Made by a program: the position numbers and the translations under genes. The notes beneath the pieces are model-generated. The model made no database searches and was not told the DNA's origin. It saw nothing but the letters and a program-made list of their open reading frames with translations. Shown piece by piece: positions 24,461-33,334 of a DNA stretch of 64,000 nucleotides. This DNA comes from an uncultured Acidimicrobiales bacterium (lineage in GTDB: Bacteria > Actinomycetota > Acidimicrobiia > Acidimicrobiales > Aldehydirespiratoraceae), in the NCBI GenBank assembly GCA_958296055.1, contig CATQHS010000001.1, positions 2,824,277 through 2,888,276 of the forward strand. The letters run 5' to 3'. Position 1 is the stretch's first letter. Each line of letters starts with the position of its first letter.

Positions 24461-25029
24461 GCGCCGGGCCTCCGAAGGGCTCGGTGGGGCGGGTCCTCGT
24501 CGCCGCCTCCGAACTGGAGGCCAGGGTGGCCGAGCTGGGCGCGGCCATCACCGCCGACTACCGGGACCGGTCGCTGCTCATGGTCGGGGTCCTCAAGGGC
24601 GCCTTCGTTTTCATGAGCGACTTGGCCCAGGCCATCGACCTGCCGGTGGAGATCGACTTCATGGCCGTCTCCTCCTACGGCAAGAGCACCAAGTCGAGCG
24701 GTGTCGTCCGTATCGTCAAGGACCTGGAGACCGATATCCGCGACCGCCATGTCCTGCTGGTGGAGGACATCGTCGACTCGAGGCTGACCCTGCGCTACCT
24801 GACCGAGCTGCTCCAAGCCCGCCGGCCCGCCAGCTTCGGGGTGTGCGCCCTGTTGGTCCGGGAGGGAGCGCCCACCGACGGCATCGACTACGCCGGATTC
24901 GCCGTCGGGCCCGACTGGGTGGTGGGCTACGGGCTTGACGTGGGGGAGCGCCACCGCAGCCTGCCCGACGTCTGCGCCTATGATCCCGATCTGCCCCCGG
25001 TCGGCCAAGACGGGGGCCGGGGGCCATGA
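24457..25029 (+). CDS. hpt: Hypoxanthine phosphoribosyltransferase
   Basis: 190-residue purine salvage enzyme making IMP/GMP from hypoxanthine/guanine and PRPP. Motifs: VGVLKGAFVFMSDLA, DFMAVSSYGKSTKSSGVVRI, and PRPP motif LLVEDIVDSRLTLRYL. In the last, the residue after Asp-Ser is Arg where the family almost always has Gly. GTG 24457 overlaps the tilS stop. Order metallopeptidase-tilS-hpt is typical of actinobacteria. Confidence 0.92.
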   Translation: MSAGPPKGSVGRVLVAASELEARVAELGAAITADYRDRSLLMVGVLKGAFVFMSDLAQAIDLPVEIDFMAVSSYGKSTKSSGVVRIVKDLETDIRDRHVLLVEDIVDSRLTLRYLTELLQARRPASFGVCALLVREGAPTDGIDYAGFAVGPDWVVGYGLDVGERHRSLPDVCAYDPDLPPVGQDGGRGP

Positions 25030-25604
25030 GGGGCAAGTGGGCCCAGGGGATCGAGCCCCGTCATTTTCGCTGGATCGTCACCGGCCGGATGGCGGTGTGC
25101 GAGCGCCCCGGCGGCTACGGGGACGGCCATCGCCGGGTCCGCCGCAACGAAGAGATCCTCTGGCTCCTCAACCACGAATTCGACCGGGTCATCTCGCTCA
25201 TACCCTCCCCCTACAACCTGGGCAGCTACCAGGAGCATGGCCTGGCCTACCGGCACCTGCCCTTCATCGGCCCCGAGGCCGGGCCCGACGCCTTGGCCTT
25301 CGTGCTGGCCGCCGTCCGGGACCACGCGGCCGGCGAGCGGGTGCTCGTCCACGGCAGCGAGGTGGGGGACCGGATCGGGGGAGTGGTGGCCTCCTACCTG
25401 CTGTGGACGGGACTGGTTGGCCGAGGCTCGCACGCCGTCTCGGTGACCGAGCGGCTCCTGCAGCGGGAGCTGGGCCCGGCCGCCCGGGAGTTGGTGGCCA
25501 TGGCCGAGCGGATCCCCGCCAGCGACGAGGTGCCTGCCCAAGACCCCGCGGCCACACCGGACGAACTGGATCAGGCGCCGGGCGACTCCGGTCAGGCGCA
25601 GTGA
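25026..25604 (+). CDS. Protein tyrosine/dual-specificity phosphatase-like protein lacking the catalytic Cys
   Basis: 192 residues. The layout recalls a small DSP-type phosphatase: a domain with HEFDRVISLIPSPYNLGSYQEHG and HLPFIGPEAGP, then the P-loop position RVLVHGSEVGDRIGGVVASY. This fits HCX5R except that Cys is Gly110 (His109, Arg116 kept). If the fold assignment is right, it is a catalytically dead member. ATGA overlap with hpt and TGATG overlap with folK put it inside the operon. Confidence 0.6.
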   Translation: MRGKWAQGIEPRHFRWIVTGRMAVCERPGGYGDGHRRVRRNEEILWLLNHEFDRVISLIPSPYNLGSYQEHGLAYRHLPFIGPEAGPDALAFVLAAVRDHAAGERVLVHGSEVGDRIGGVVASYLLWTGLVGRGSHAVSVTERLLQRELGPAARELVAMAERIPASDEVPAQDPAATPDELDQAPGDSGQAQ

Positions 25605-26113
25605 TGCCCCGACCGCCGGATGGGGGAACGAAGCCCAGCCCGGCGCCGGGAGGCCCCGGCGTCCGCCGCGCCTTCGTGGCTCTGGGCTCCAACCTCGGCG
25701 ACCGAGCCGGTCACCTGCGGGCCGCGGTGAGGGGTCTCCCCGACGTGGACGCCGTCTCCGACGTGTACGAGACCAAGCCGGTGGGCGGCCCCGAGCAGGG
25801 CCCCTATCTCAACATGGTCGTTCGCCTCCGCACCGCCATCGGCGCCCGGGGCCTGCTGGCCCGGTGCCGGGCTCTGGAGCTGGCCGCGGGCCGGGTCCGG
25901 GTGGTGAAGTGGGGGCCGCGCTCCCTCGACGCCGATGTGCTGTGGATCGACGGCGAGACGGTGGACGACCCCGATCTGGCCGTTCCCCATCCCCGCATGT
26001 ACGAGCGGGATTTCGTGCTGGTGCCGCTGGCCGCCGTCGGGCCCGATCTCCTCCCCGTTGGCTATGACCCGGAGGAGGCCGACGGCGTGGTGAGCCTCGG
26101 GCCTCTGGCCTGA
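25604..26113 (+). CDS. folK: 2-amino-4-hydroxy-6-hydroxymethyldihydropteridine pyrophosphokinase
   Basis: 169-residue HPPK of folate synthesis. Family motifs: FVALGSNLGDRAGHLRAAV, YETKPVGGPEQGPYLNMV, and RVVKWGPRSLDADVLWIDG followed by PHPRMYERDFVLVPLA. The catalytic loop W-G-P-R-S-L-D-A-D matches the family's R-W-x-P-R-x-L-D-x-D pattern with Lys-Trp-Gly. ATG 25604 overlaps the upstream TGA. folE, folP and folB are not in this window. Confidence 0.93.
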   Translation: MPRPPDGGTKPSPAPGGPGVRRAFVALGSNLGDRAGHLRAAVRGLPDVDAVSDVYETKPVGGPEQGPYLNMVVRLRTAIGARGLLARCRALELAAGRVRVVKWGPRSLDADVLWIDGETVDDPDLAVPHPRMYERDFVLVPLAAVGPDLLPVGYDPEEADGVVSLGPLA

Positions 26114-26177
26114 CCGGGCCCCGACTCGGTCCTGGGGCCCCGGTCGGCGCTCGCCGTGGGCCCGGTAGCGTTCGAGG

Positions 26178-26891
26178 GTGCCTTCGGTCCGGGTCGTCGG
26201 CTGGGGCCGGGCCGGGTCCTCGCTGGCCGGGGCCCTGTCCGAAGCCGGATGGGATGTGCGGGAACCGGTGTCGGCCCGGACCGGGCCCGTTGCCGGCGCC
26301 GCGTCCGGGGTCGATCTGGCCGTGATCGCCGTTCCCGACTCCGCCATCGCCGCGGTGGCGGCGGCCATAGAGCCCGACCCGGCCGCGGTGGTGGCCCACC
26401 TGGCCGGGTCGCTGGGCACCGAGGTTCTGGACCCCCATCCCCGCCGGGCGGCCGTCCATCCCCTGGCCTCGCTGCCCGATGCGGTTATCGGGGCCCGCCG
26501 CCTGCAGTCGGGATGCTGGTTCGCGGTCACCGGCGACGAGTTGGCCCGCCGGGTGGTCGCCGATCTCGGGGGCCGGGTCTTGGCCGTGGCCGGCGCCGAC
26601 CGGGCCGCCTACCACGCCGCCGCCGCGGTGGCCTCGAACCATCTGGTGGCCCTGCTCGGCCAAGCCGAGCGCATCGCCGACCGGGCCGGGGTGCCCTTCG
26701 AAGCCCTCTTAGACTTGGTCCGGGCCACGGTCGCCAACGTGGCCGAGGTGGGGCCTTCGGCCGCGCTCACCGGCCCGGCCGCCCGGGGCGACGAAGCCAC
26801 AATCGCCCGCCATCTAGAGGCCATCGACCCCGACGAGCGCGCCGCCTATGAGGCCATGGCCGACCAGGCCCGCCGCCTGGCCCGCTCGTGA
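26178..26891 (+). CDS. Rossmann-fold/DUF2520 protein upstream of panC
   Basis: 237 residues. N-terminal dinucleotide-binding fold (VRVVGWGRAGSSLAGALSEAGW, a GxGxxG-like loop) and a C-terminal helical domain (AYHAAAAVASNHLVALLGQA, ALTGPAARGDEATIARHLEAI) as in the Rossmann-like/DUF2520 family. These genes commonly precede panC in actinobacteria. The natural substrate is not established. The GTG start is the only one that includes the Rossmann loop. Confidence 0.87.
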   Translation: MPSVRVVGWGRAGSSLAGALSEAGWDVREPVSARTGPVAGAASGVDLAVIAVPDSAIAAVAAAIEPDPAAVVAHLAGSLGTEVLDPHPRRAAVHPLASLPDAVIGARRLQSGCWFAVTGDELARRVVADLGGRVLAVAGADRAAYHAAAAVASNHLVALLGQAERIADRAGVPFEALLDLVRATVANVAEVGPSAALTGPAARGDEATIARHLEAIDPDERAAYEAMADQARRLARS

Positions 26892-26901
26892 GCGGGAAAC
26901 G

Positions 26902-26975
26902 GGCGGTGGGCGCCGCGGGAGTTCGTTCATGAACTGGCAATCGGCGGCGGGCACCGCGGGAGTTCGTTCGTGAGC
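26902..26975 (+). repeat. 33-bp imperfect direct repeat between DUF2520 gene and panC
   Basis: 26902-26934 and 26943-26975 (period 41) share CCGCGGGAGTTCGTTC and flanking bases with four to five differences. Confidence 0.8.
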
Positions 26976-27012
26976 AGGCTCCAATGAGCAGGCCCCAATG
27001 AGCGGGCCCCAG
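26971..27012 (+). repeat. Three 14-bp tandem units over the panC start
   Basis: TGAGCAGGCTCCAA, TGAGCAGGCCCCAA and TGAGCGGGCCCCAG lie head to tail at 26971, 26985 and 26999. Each is preceded by a base making GTG or ATG, so three possible starts (26970, 26984, 26998) exist in three different frames. Only 26998 opens panC. A related GTGAGCGGG spans the DUF2520 stop at 26888. Confidence 0.85.
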
Positions 27013-27855
27013 TTGATCGAGGAGATCGGCGGGCTGCGGGCCCGGCTCCGGCGGGACCGGGCCCGGGGGGCCCGGATCGGCTTCGTGCCCACCATGGGAT
27101 CGCTGCACGCCGGGCACCGGTCGCTGATCGAGCGGGCCCGCCGCGACGACGACGTGGTGGTGGTATCGGTCTTCGTCAACCCGCTCCAGTTCGGCCCCGG
27201 CGAGGACTTCGAGCACTACCCCCGGACCCTGGACCGCGACCTCGAGGCGTGCGCCTCAGCCGGTGCGGACGTGGTGTTCGCGCCGGCAGTGGCCGAGATG
27301 TTCCCCGGCCCGGTCGCCACCACCGTCTCGGTGGCCAGTCTGGGCGAGCCCCTGGAAGGGACGGCCCGCCCCGGTCACATGGACGGCGTGGCCACGGTGG
27401 TGGCCAAGCTGTTCGGGATCGTCGGGGAGTGCTCGGCCTATTTCGGCGAGAAGGACTTCCAGCAACTCGCCGTCGTCCGCCGCATGGTCGAAGACCTGTC
27501 CATGGATGTGCAGGTCGTCGGCTGCCCGATCGTGCGGGAACCCGACGGGCTGGCCCTGTCCAGCCGCAACGCCTACCTGAGCCCGGCCGAACGGGCCCAG
27601 GCCCCGGTGCTGCGGCGGGCGCTGGAGGCCGGAGCCGCCCTGGTGGCCGCCGGGGAGACCGACCCCGCTGCGGTGGAGGCGGCCATGGCCTCGATGATCG
27701 CGGCCAGCCCGGCCGCCGAGATCGACTACGTGGCCGCGGTCGACCCGGCCGCGCTGGTGGCCGACGGTCCCCTGAGCGGCGAGGTGAGGCTGGTGGCGGC
27801 AGTCCGCTTCGGTCGGGCCCGCCTCATCGACAACCTCGGCTGCCGGGTCCCCTGA
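26998..27855 (+). CDS. panC: Pantothenate synthetase
   Basis: 285-residue ligase condensing pantoate and beta-alanine with ATP. Motifs: GFVPTMGSLHAGHRSLIERA (HIGH-like HxGH), VVSVFVNPLQFGPGEDFEHYPRT, VAKLFGIV followed by YFGEKDFQQLAVVRRMVEDL, and SSRNAYLSPAERAQAPVL. With coaX at 31044 it shows that coenzyme A precursor genes are clustered here, interrupted by the large methylase gene on the opposite strand. Confidence 0.96.
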   Translation: MSGPQLIEEIGGLRARLRRDRARGARIGFVPTMGSLHAGHRSLIERARRDDDVVVVSVFVNPLQFGPGEDFEHYPRTLDRDLEACASAGADVVFAPAVAEMFPGPVATTVSVASLGEPLEGTARPGHMDGVATVVAKLFGIVGECSAYFGEKDFQQLAVVRRMVEDLSMDVQVVGCPIVREPDGLALSSRNAYLSPAERAQAPVLRRALEAGAALVAAGETDPAAVEAAMASMIAASPAAEIDYVAAVDPAALVADGPLSGEVRLVAAVRFGRARLIDNLGCRVP

Positions 27856-27921
27856 CCGGCGCCCGCCGCCGCTTGCCGCGTCTCGTCGCCGTCCGCAGCC
27901 GGTTTCATCCCCCTTCGAACC

Positions 27922-30900
27922 TCATCTCGCCTGTTCGTCGTCGGGGCGGGTGGCCTTGCCGCCGTGGACGGACGGCTCCAGGCACCACTGGTATCGCAGC
28001 ACGGCCAGCGCGGGCATGACCTCGGCCGCGTCCAGTCCCAGCAGGTCGGCCAGCACCATCCGGTCGAGTTCTTGGCGGGTCTCGTCCCGCCAGGCCTCGT
28101 TGGCGGGCAGGAACCGATCGGCGCAGAGCAGGTCGAAGATGCGGGCCGCCGCGCTCAGTTGCTCGGCGGTCAGAGCCCGCGGGTCCAGGATCGCCAGATC
28201 CGGGAGCCTCAAGATGGTCAGATTGGATCGGCCCTGCTGCTGGCGCGAGCCGGCCCACCAGAACGAGATCAGCCCGAGGGTGGTGTTGGCCCACAACAGC
28301 ACGGCCGGCGCCCACCGCTCGTCGTCGAGTCCGAAGGAAGGCCAGGCCCGGCCCCCTATGCAGGGCTCGGGGGTGAAGCAGGCGGCCAGCGGCTGGGAGT
28401 TGAGCTGGAAGTCGAGGTTGAAGTGCAGCCGCGACGCGCTGGCCCAGATCCGCAGGGCCTTGCTCTCACAGCCGTCCCGGACCCGGCCCCGGCAGTCGGG
28501 CTCCACGATCAGTCGGGTCTCGCGTCTGGCGTCGTGGCTCCACAGCACCGGATAGGTCGCGGCCCGCCAGTTGTCCGTCTTCTCGATGTCGAACGGCCCG
28601 CGCGGGGTGACGCGGTCGGACTGGACCCCGACGACGTCGCGATCAACCGGACCCCGCGTGCCCAGCTCTCCCAGTTCGGTCAGGCCGACGCCGTCGATCA
28701 GCCCGAGCCGGCCCAGCCACAGCTTGCCCGAGGCCATGGCGCCGGCGCAGACGGCCAAGTCGGGCTCGGCGATCCCCGCGCAGCCGGCCGCGCCGACGCC
28801 GTCGCGCACGTAGTTTCCGATCCGGGTGCCGCCCAGATTGAGCGACCCCGATTTTCGGTGCGGAGGCTCGGAGGCGACCCGGGCGATCAAGCGGGCCGTC
28901 TCCGTCGCCTCGACCGGGTTGGGGGGCCGGGCGGTCAGGTTGACCCAGAGCCAGCCGTCGGGTTCGGGCTCGTCGTCGGGCCGGGCCCGGTCGGCCACCA
29001 CCAGCACCTCGGCCATGCCGGTGTCGGCGGAGAAGGACCGGTCGGTCGGCCCGGTGTCGGCGATGGCCACCACGCAGATGTTGCGGTAGTGCGCATCCAG
29101 CAGGGCCCGCACCTTCGACCAGGCCTGGCCGGCCGTCATCACCGCGGGCAGCACGAAAGCAATTGCACCGCCCGGCTTGACCTTGGCGTGGGCCAAGTCG
29201 ACGAAGTTCGACGCCAGCCCGGCGTTGCCGCTGCCCACCGGGTCGGCGAGGGCCCGTTTGAGCTTGGCCAGGCGGCTGGACATGGCCCGCTGCTCGTCGG
29301 CCTCGGTGTCGAACCCGGCGAACGACGGCACCGGGGCGCGGGCCGATTCGGCCGTCCCGTGGTTGGTGGGCCGGGTGAACGGCGGGTTCATTATCACCAA
29401 GTCGGCGTCGGCGTGGTCTATCACCGGGCCGGCGCCGTTGCCCCCGCGGCCGTCTATCACCGGGCCGGCGCCGTTGGGCGCCGCGGCCGCGTCGCGGTCG
29501 GGGTCGACCGCGATCTCGGCGGTGTCGAGCCAACTGGTCTGCCGGTAGGAGCGGTCCAGCAGCTCCAGCGCCCCGATCCGGACGTGGAAGCCGCTGCCGC
29601 TGGCGTCGGGCGAGCGGCCGTAGGGCATCAGATGGATGCGCGACCGGCTGAACCGGGCCCGGGGGTGCGTCGACGACAGGGCCGTGCAGGTGAGGTGGGC
29701 CGCGGCCGGCATGATGTCGGCCCCGGCCAGCACCTGTTCCATCATGACCGGGTGGAGGGCCTCGTCGTCGAGGCCGACCCGGCGCACCCGGGAGGAGATC
29801 TGCTGGTAGGCGGCGGTCAGCAGCGCCCCGGTCCCGCAGGCCAGGTCGGCCACCCTCAGCGACCCGACCTGCTGCGGGTCGGACCAGTCCACGGCCAGCC
29901 GCTCCACCGCCAGCTCGGCCAGCAGCCGGGCCGAGGAGCGGCGGGTGTAGAAGGTGGCCAGGAACTTGCGGTCGGCTATCAGCTTGCCGAACATCTGCCC
30001 GGCTATGTCGGCGGTGGAGGCGGCGCCGAACCGGGCCAGCTCGTGGGCCATCCCGGTGAGAGGGGCCAGCACCACGGTGTGGGCCTGCGCCCGGGGAATC
30101 TGGCTCAGCACCGCGTGGGCGGTCCAGAAGATGGGCCAGTAGTTGACGTCGAGGATCCTCCACCACCCGTCCAGAACCCGGTCTCTGGTGTCCTCGGCGC
30201 TGGGGCCGGGTATCGCCCATCCCGTCTCGGGGTTGACGTCTCCCTCTATGGCCAACTGGAACAGCAGCGCGTTGGCGATCATGGTCACCCCGATGCGGGT
30301 GGTCTGCTCCGACGGCTGGAGGTTCAAGGCCCCGGCCACTCCGGCCAGCACCTGAGGGCGGTCGGAGAAGGCCCTGGCCAGGTTGTTGCTGACCTCGGCT
30401 ACCGACTGCTCCATCACCGTCGCCGCCGACTCGACCACCAGATCGTTGGTGATGAGCTGCTCGCACAGCCCGGCCAGGTCGGCCACGGAGCCGGTGAGCC
30501 ACCCCTGCGTCGGGAACCACGACCGGCCCGCGGCGGGGCCGTAGCCGGTGGCCAGCCGGTACCGGAGACCAGCGGCGGCGATCTCGCCCGGCAGGTCGCG
30601 CTGGGGCGCCCGCCTCAGGGCCTCGGGAACGGCCACCGCCACCGCCTGCTCCACCGTCTGGCCCGATCCGGCCAGCACTGATCCGAGCCGAGCCGCCGCG
30701 TCGGCTTCCACCGTCCGGGCCGGCTCGTATTCGGTCTCGATCACCACCGGCGCCGAGGCCGGGCCGTCCCCGGCGGTGATCACCAGGTCGGGCGACCGGC
30801 CCGGCGCGCCCCGCACCACGCCCGACTGCTCGGCCTCGACCCGCCACCGGGGATGACAGCCGTTGAGGGCCGCGGCCAGGGCCCCGTTGAGCACTTTCTC

Positions 30901-30927
30901 GCTGGTGCGCGCCTCAGCCGGAGTCAT
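27922..30927 (-). CDS. Large stand-alone N-6 adenine DNA methylase, possible restriction-modification fusion
   Basis: 1001 residues. N-terminal region (1-90) includes SPDLVITA, then VVIETEYEPA, resembling a PD-(D/E)xK nuclease core with Glu in the Lys position. A helical domain follows, then a class I methylase with FYTRRSSARLLAELAV, SAM motif RVADLACGTGALLTAAY and catalytic LVIMNPPFTRP (NPPF), and a C-terminal region that may recognise DNA. A 12-residue unit (NGAGPVID repeated) lies just before NPPF. No separate S or R subunit is adjacent. It sits alone between panC and coaX, convergent to one and divergent from the other. Confidence 0.8.
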   Translation of the reverse strand: MTPAEARTSEKVLNGALAAALNGCHPRWRVEAEQSGVVRGAPGRSPDLVITAGDGPASAPVVIETEYEPARTVEADAAARLGSVLAGSGQTVEQAVAVAVPEALRRAPQRDLPGEIAAAGLRYRLATGYGPAAGRSWFPTQGWLTGSVADLAGLCEQLITNDLVVESAATVMEQSVAEVSNNLARAFSDRPQVLAGVAGALNLQPSEQTTRIGVTMIANALLFQLAIEGDVNPETGWAIPGPSAEDTRDRVLDGWWRILDVNYWPIFWTAHAVLSQIPRAQAHTVVLAPLTGMAHELARFGAASTADIAGQMFGKLIADRKFLATFYTRRSSARLLAELAVERLAVDWSDPQQVGSLRVADLACGTGALLTAAYQQISSRVRRVGLDDEALHPVMMEQVLAGADIMPAAAHLTCTALSSTHPRARFSRSRIHLMPYGRSPDASGSGFHVRIGALELLDRSYRQTSWLDTAEIAVDPDRDAAAAPNGAGPVIDGRGGNGAGPVIDHADADLVIMNPPFTRPTNHGTAESARAPVPSFAGFDTEADEQRAMSSRLAKLKRALADPVGSGNAGLASNFVDLAHAKVKPGGAIAFVLPAVMTAGQAWSKVRALLDAHYRNICVVAIADTGPTDRSFSADTGMAEVLVVADRARPDDEPEPDGWLWVNLTARPPNPVEATETARLIARVASEPPHRKSGSLNLGGTRIGNYVRDGVGAAGCAGIAEPDLAVCAGAMASGKLWLGRLGLIDGVGLTELGELGTRGPVDRDVVGVQSDRVTPRGPFDIEKTDNWRAATYPVLWSHDARRETRLIVEPDCRGRVRDGCESKALRIWASASRLHFNLDFQLNSQPLAACFTPEPCIGGRAWPSFGLDDERWAPAVLLWANTTLGLISFWWAGSRQQQGRSNLTILRLPDLAILDPRALTAEQLSAAARIFDLLCADRFLPANEAWRDETRQELDRMVLADLLGLDAAEVMPALAVLRYQWCLEPSVHGGKATRPDDEQAR
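29416..29476 (-). repeat. 36-bp in-frame duplication before the methylase NPPF motif
   Basis: 25 identical bases at 29416-29440 and 29452-29476, period 36. It duplicates NGAGPVID in the protein. Confidence 0.85.
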
Positions 30928-31043
30928 GGCCCCGACCGTAGTTTCCGGGTGTCCCAGAGCCCGTCACCCTCTCGACGCTTGGACAGGTCCGGGCCGCGGC
31001 GCTCCGCTGTCCGGCCCGCGGTCGCCCGGCGTAGCCTCCGGTC

Positions 31044-31841
31044 ATGCTGCTCGCCATCGACGTCGGCAATACCCAGACCGTGGTCGGCGTCTACGACTCC
31101 GCCGCCGAGGGCGGCTCCGGGGCGGCGGTGGGGCTGGTGGAACACTGGCGGCTGTCCACCGATGGTGACCGCACCGCCGACGAGCACGGCATCGTCATCC
31201 GCTCGCTGCTCGACGGCATCGGGATCGACCTCGAAGCCGACATAACCGGGGTGGCCGTCTGCTCGGGCGTGCCCCGCATCCTCTCCCACCTCCGGGACAT
31301 GGTGAGCCGGTACCTGCCGGTGGCGGCCCTGGTGATTGAGCCCGGCGTCCGCACCGGCATGCCCATCCTCTACGACAACCCCAAGGAGGTGGGCGCCGAC
31401 CGCATCGCCAACGCGGTGGCGGCCTACGACCTCTACGGGGGGCCCACCGTGGTGGTGGACTTCGGCACCGGCAACAACTTCGACGTGATCTCCGAGGCCG
31501 GGGAGTTCATCGGCGGGGCCATCGCCCCCGGCATCGAGATCAGCCTCGACGCCCTGTTCGGCCGGGCCGCGGCCCTGCGGGCGGTAGAGCTGGTGGAGCC
31601 CCGCAGCGTGATCGGCAAGTCGACGGTGGAGTCCATCCAGTCCGGCACCCTCTACGGGTTCACCGCCATGATCGACGGGATGAACGCCCGCTTTCTGGCC
31701 GAGCTGGGCGAAGCCAACATCGTGGCCACCGGCGGGCTGGCCCCTCTGATCGCCCCGGTTTCCTCCACCATCGAGCATGTCGAGCCCTTCTTGACCCTCC
31801 ACGGCCTGCGCATCGTGCACGGCCGCAACCGGGACCGGTGA
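31044..31841 (+). CDS. coaX: Type III pantothenate kinase
   Basis: 265 residues. First step of CoA synthesis from pantothenate. ASKHA fold motifs: [17 protein letters not shown] (phosphate 1), [48 protein letters not shown], and [14 protein letters not shown]. It ends in a GTGA overlap with lysS. Confidence 0.95.
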   Translation: MLLAIDVGNTQTVVGVYDSAAEGGSGAAVGLVEHWRLSTDGDRTADEHGIVIRSLLDGIGIDLEADITGVAVCSGVPRILSHLRDMVSRYLPVAALVIEPGVRTGMPILYDNPKEVGADRIANAVAAYDLYGGPTVVVDFGTGNNFDVISEAGEFIGGAIAPGIEISLDALFGRAAALRAVELVEPRSVIGKSTVESIQSGTLYGFTAMIDGMNARFLAELGEANIVATGGLAPLIAPVSSTIEHVEPFLTLHGLRIVHGRNRDR

Positions 31842-33319
31842 GCGACCCGGCCCCGGGCCGCCCCGACCCCGGCTCGGAACCGGCGACCGGCCCCCCGGGG
31901 CCTGTTCAGGCGAGCGACCCGATCCCGTACCGCTTCGACCGCACCCACACGGTGGCCGAGGTGGTGCGGGCCCACCCGGACCTGGCCCCCGACACCGCCA
32001 CCGGCGCCAAGGTGGCGGTGGCGGGCCGGCTCATGCTGCGCCGCCTTCAGGGCCGGATCGCCTTCGGGTCGCTGCAGGACTCGACCGGCCGGATCCAACT
32101 CTTCGCCCGGTCTGGGGCCACCCCCGACTTCGACGGCTTCGGGCGCCTGTCGATAGGGGACTGGGTGGGCGTGGCCGGCGAGGTGATGACCACCCGCCGG
32201 GGTGAGCTGTCGGTGCGGGTCGACTCGTGGACGGTGCTGGCCCAGGCCCGCCGCCCCTTCCCCGACAAGTGGCACGGCCTCACCGACCCCGACATCCGCT
32301 ATCGGCAGCGCTACGTCGACCTGTGGGTCACCCCCGAGGCCGGCGACGCCTTCACCAAGCGGTCCCGGATCGTGTCCGTCCTGCGCCGGCGGTTGGAGGA
32401 CCGGGGGTTCGTCGAGGTGGAGACCCCGATGCTGCACCCCATCCCCGGCGGGGCGGCGGCCAGGCCCTTCGTCACCCGCCACAACGCCCTGGGCGCCGAC
32501 CTGTTCCTGCGAGTGGCCCCCGAGCTGTACCTGAAGCGGCTGGTGGTGGGGGGCATGGAGAAGGTGTTCGAGATCGGCCGAGTGTTCCGCAACGAGGGGA
32601 TCTCCACCCGCCACAACCCCGAGTTCACCATGCTCGAGCTCTACTGGGCCTACACCGACTACACCGACATGATGGCCTTGGTCGAGGACTTGGTGGCCGG
32701 AGCGGCCGAAGAGGTGTGCGGCTCGACGACCGTTGCCTACGGCGGCCGCGGCATCGACCTGACCCCGCCGTGGCCCCGGGCGGCCATGGAAGACCTGATC
32801 GGCGAGCACGCCGGGATCGAGGTGAGCCTCCACACCCCCCGGGCGGAACTGGCCGAGCACTGCCGCCGCCTCGGCGTCGAAGCCAAGGACGGCTACGGCC
32901 CGGGCAAGCTCCTGCTGGAGATCTACGAGAAGACCGTCGAGGCGAACCTGGCCGGCCCGGTGCACGTGACCGACTACCCGGCCGAGGTGTCGCCGCTGTC
33001 GCGCCGGCACCGCAGCCGGGCCGGCTACGCCGAGCGGTTCGAGACCATCGTGGCCGGCCGGGAGCTGTGCAACGCCTTCACCGAGCAGATCGACCCCGAC
33101 GAGCAGCGGGCCCGCTTCGAGGCCCAGGAGGCGGAGCGGGCCGCGGGCGACGACGAGGCCATGGTCATCGACGAGGACTACCTGCGGGCCATGGAGTACG
33201 GGCTCCCGCCCACCGGGGGTCTGGGCCTGGGCATCGACCGGCTGGTGATGCTGCTCACCGGCGCCGCCGCCATCCGCGACGCCGTCCTGTTCCCCACCCT
33301 GCGGCCCGAGGCCCTCTGA
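31838..33319 (+). CDS. lysS: Lysyl-tRNA synthetase (class II)
   Basis: 493 residues. N-terminal OB-fold anticodon-binding domain ([20 protein letters not shown]) after an unusual Pro-rich leader of about 30 residues. Class II motifs are present: motif 1 ([21 protein letters not shown]), motif 2 ([21 protein letters not shown]), motif 3 ([20 protein letters not shown]). GTG 31838 overlaps the coaX stop. A later start would shorten only the disordered leader. Confidence 0.95.
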   Translation: MSDPAPGRPDPGSEPATGPPGPVQASDPIPYRFDRTHTVAEVVRAHPDLAPDTATGAKVAVAGRLMLRRLQGRIAFGSLQDSTGRIQLFARSGATPDFDGFGRLSIGDWVGVAGEVMTTRRGELSVRVDSWTVLAQARRPFPDKWHGLTDPDIRYRQRYVDLWVTPEAGDAFTKRSRIVSVLRRRLEDRGFVEVETPMLHPIPGGAAARPFVTRHNALGADLFLRVAPELYLKRLVVGGMEKVFEIGRVFRNEGISTRHNPEFTMLELYWAYTDYTDMMALVEDLVAGAAEEVCGSTTVAYGGRGIDLTPPWPRAAMEDLIGEHAGIEVSLHTPRAELAEHCRRLGVEAKDGYGPGKLLLEIYEKTVEANLAGPVHVTDYPAEVSPLSRRHRSRAGYAERFETIVAGRELCNAFTEQIDPDEQRARFEAQEAERAAGDDEAMVIDEDYLRAMEYGLPPTGGLGLGIDRLVMLLTGAAAIRDAVLFPTLRPEAL

Positions 33320-33334
33320 GCGCGGTCCGCGGGA

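Noticed and set aside
27964-30681. 905-codon plus-strand open frame opposite the methylase
   Set aside because: The minus-strand frame has SAM and NPPF motifs; the plus product is low-complexity Gly/Val/Gln/Pro.
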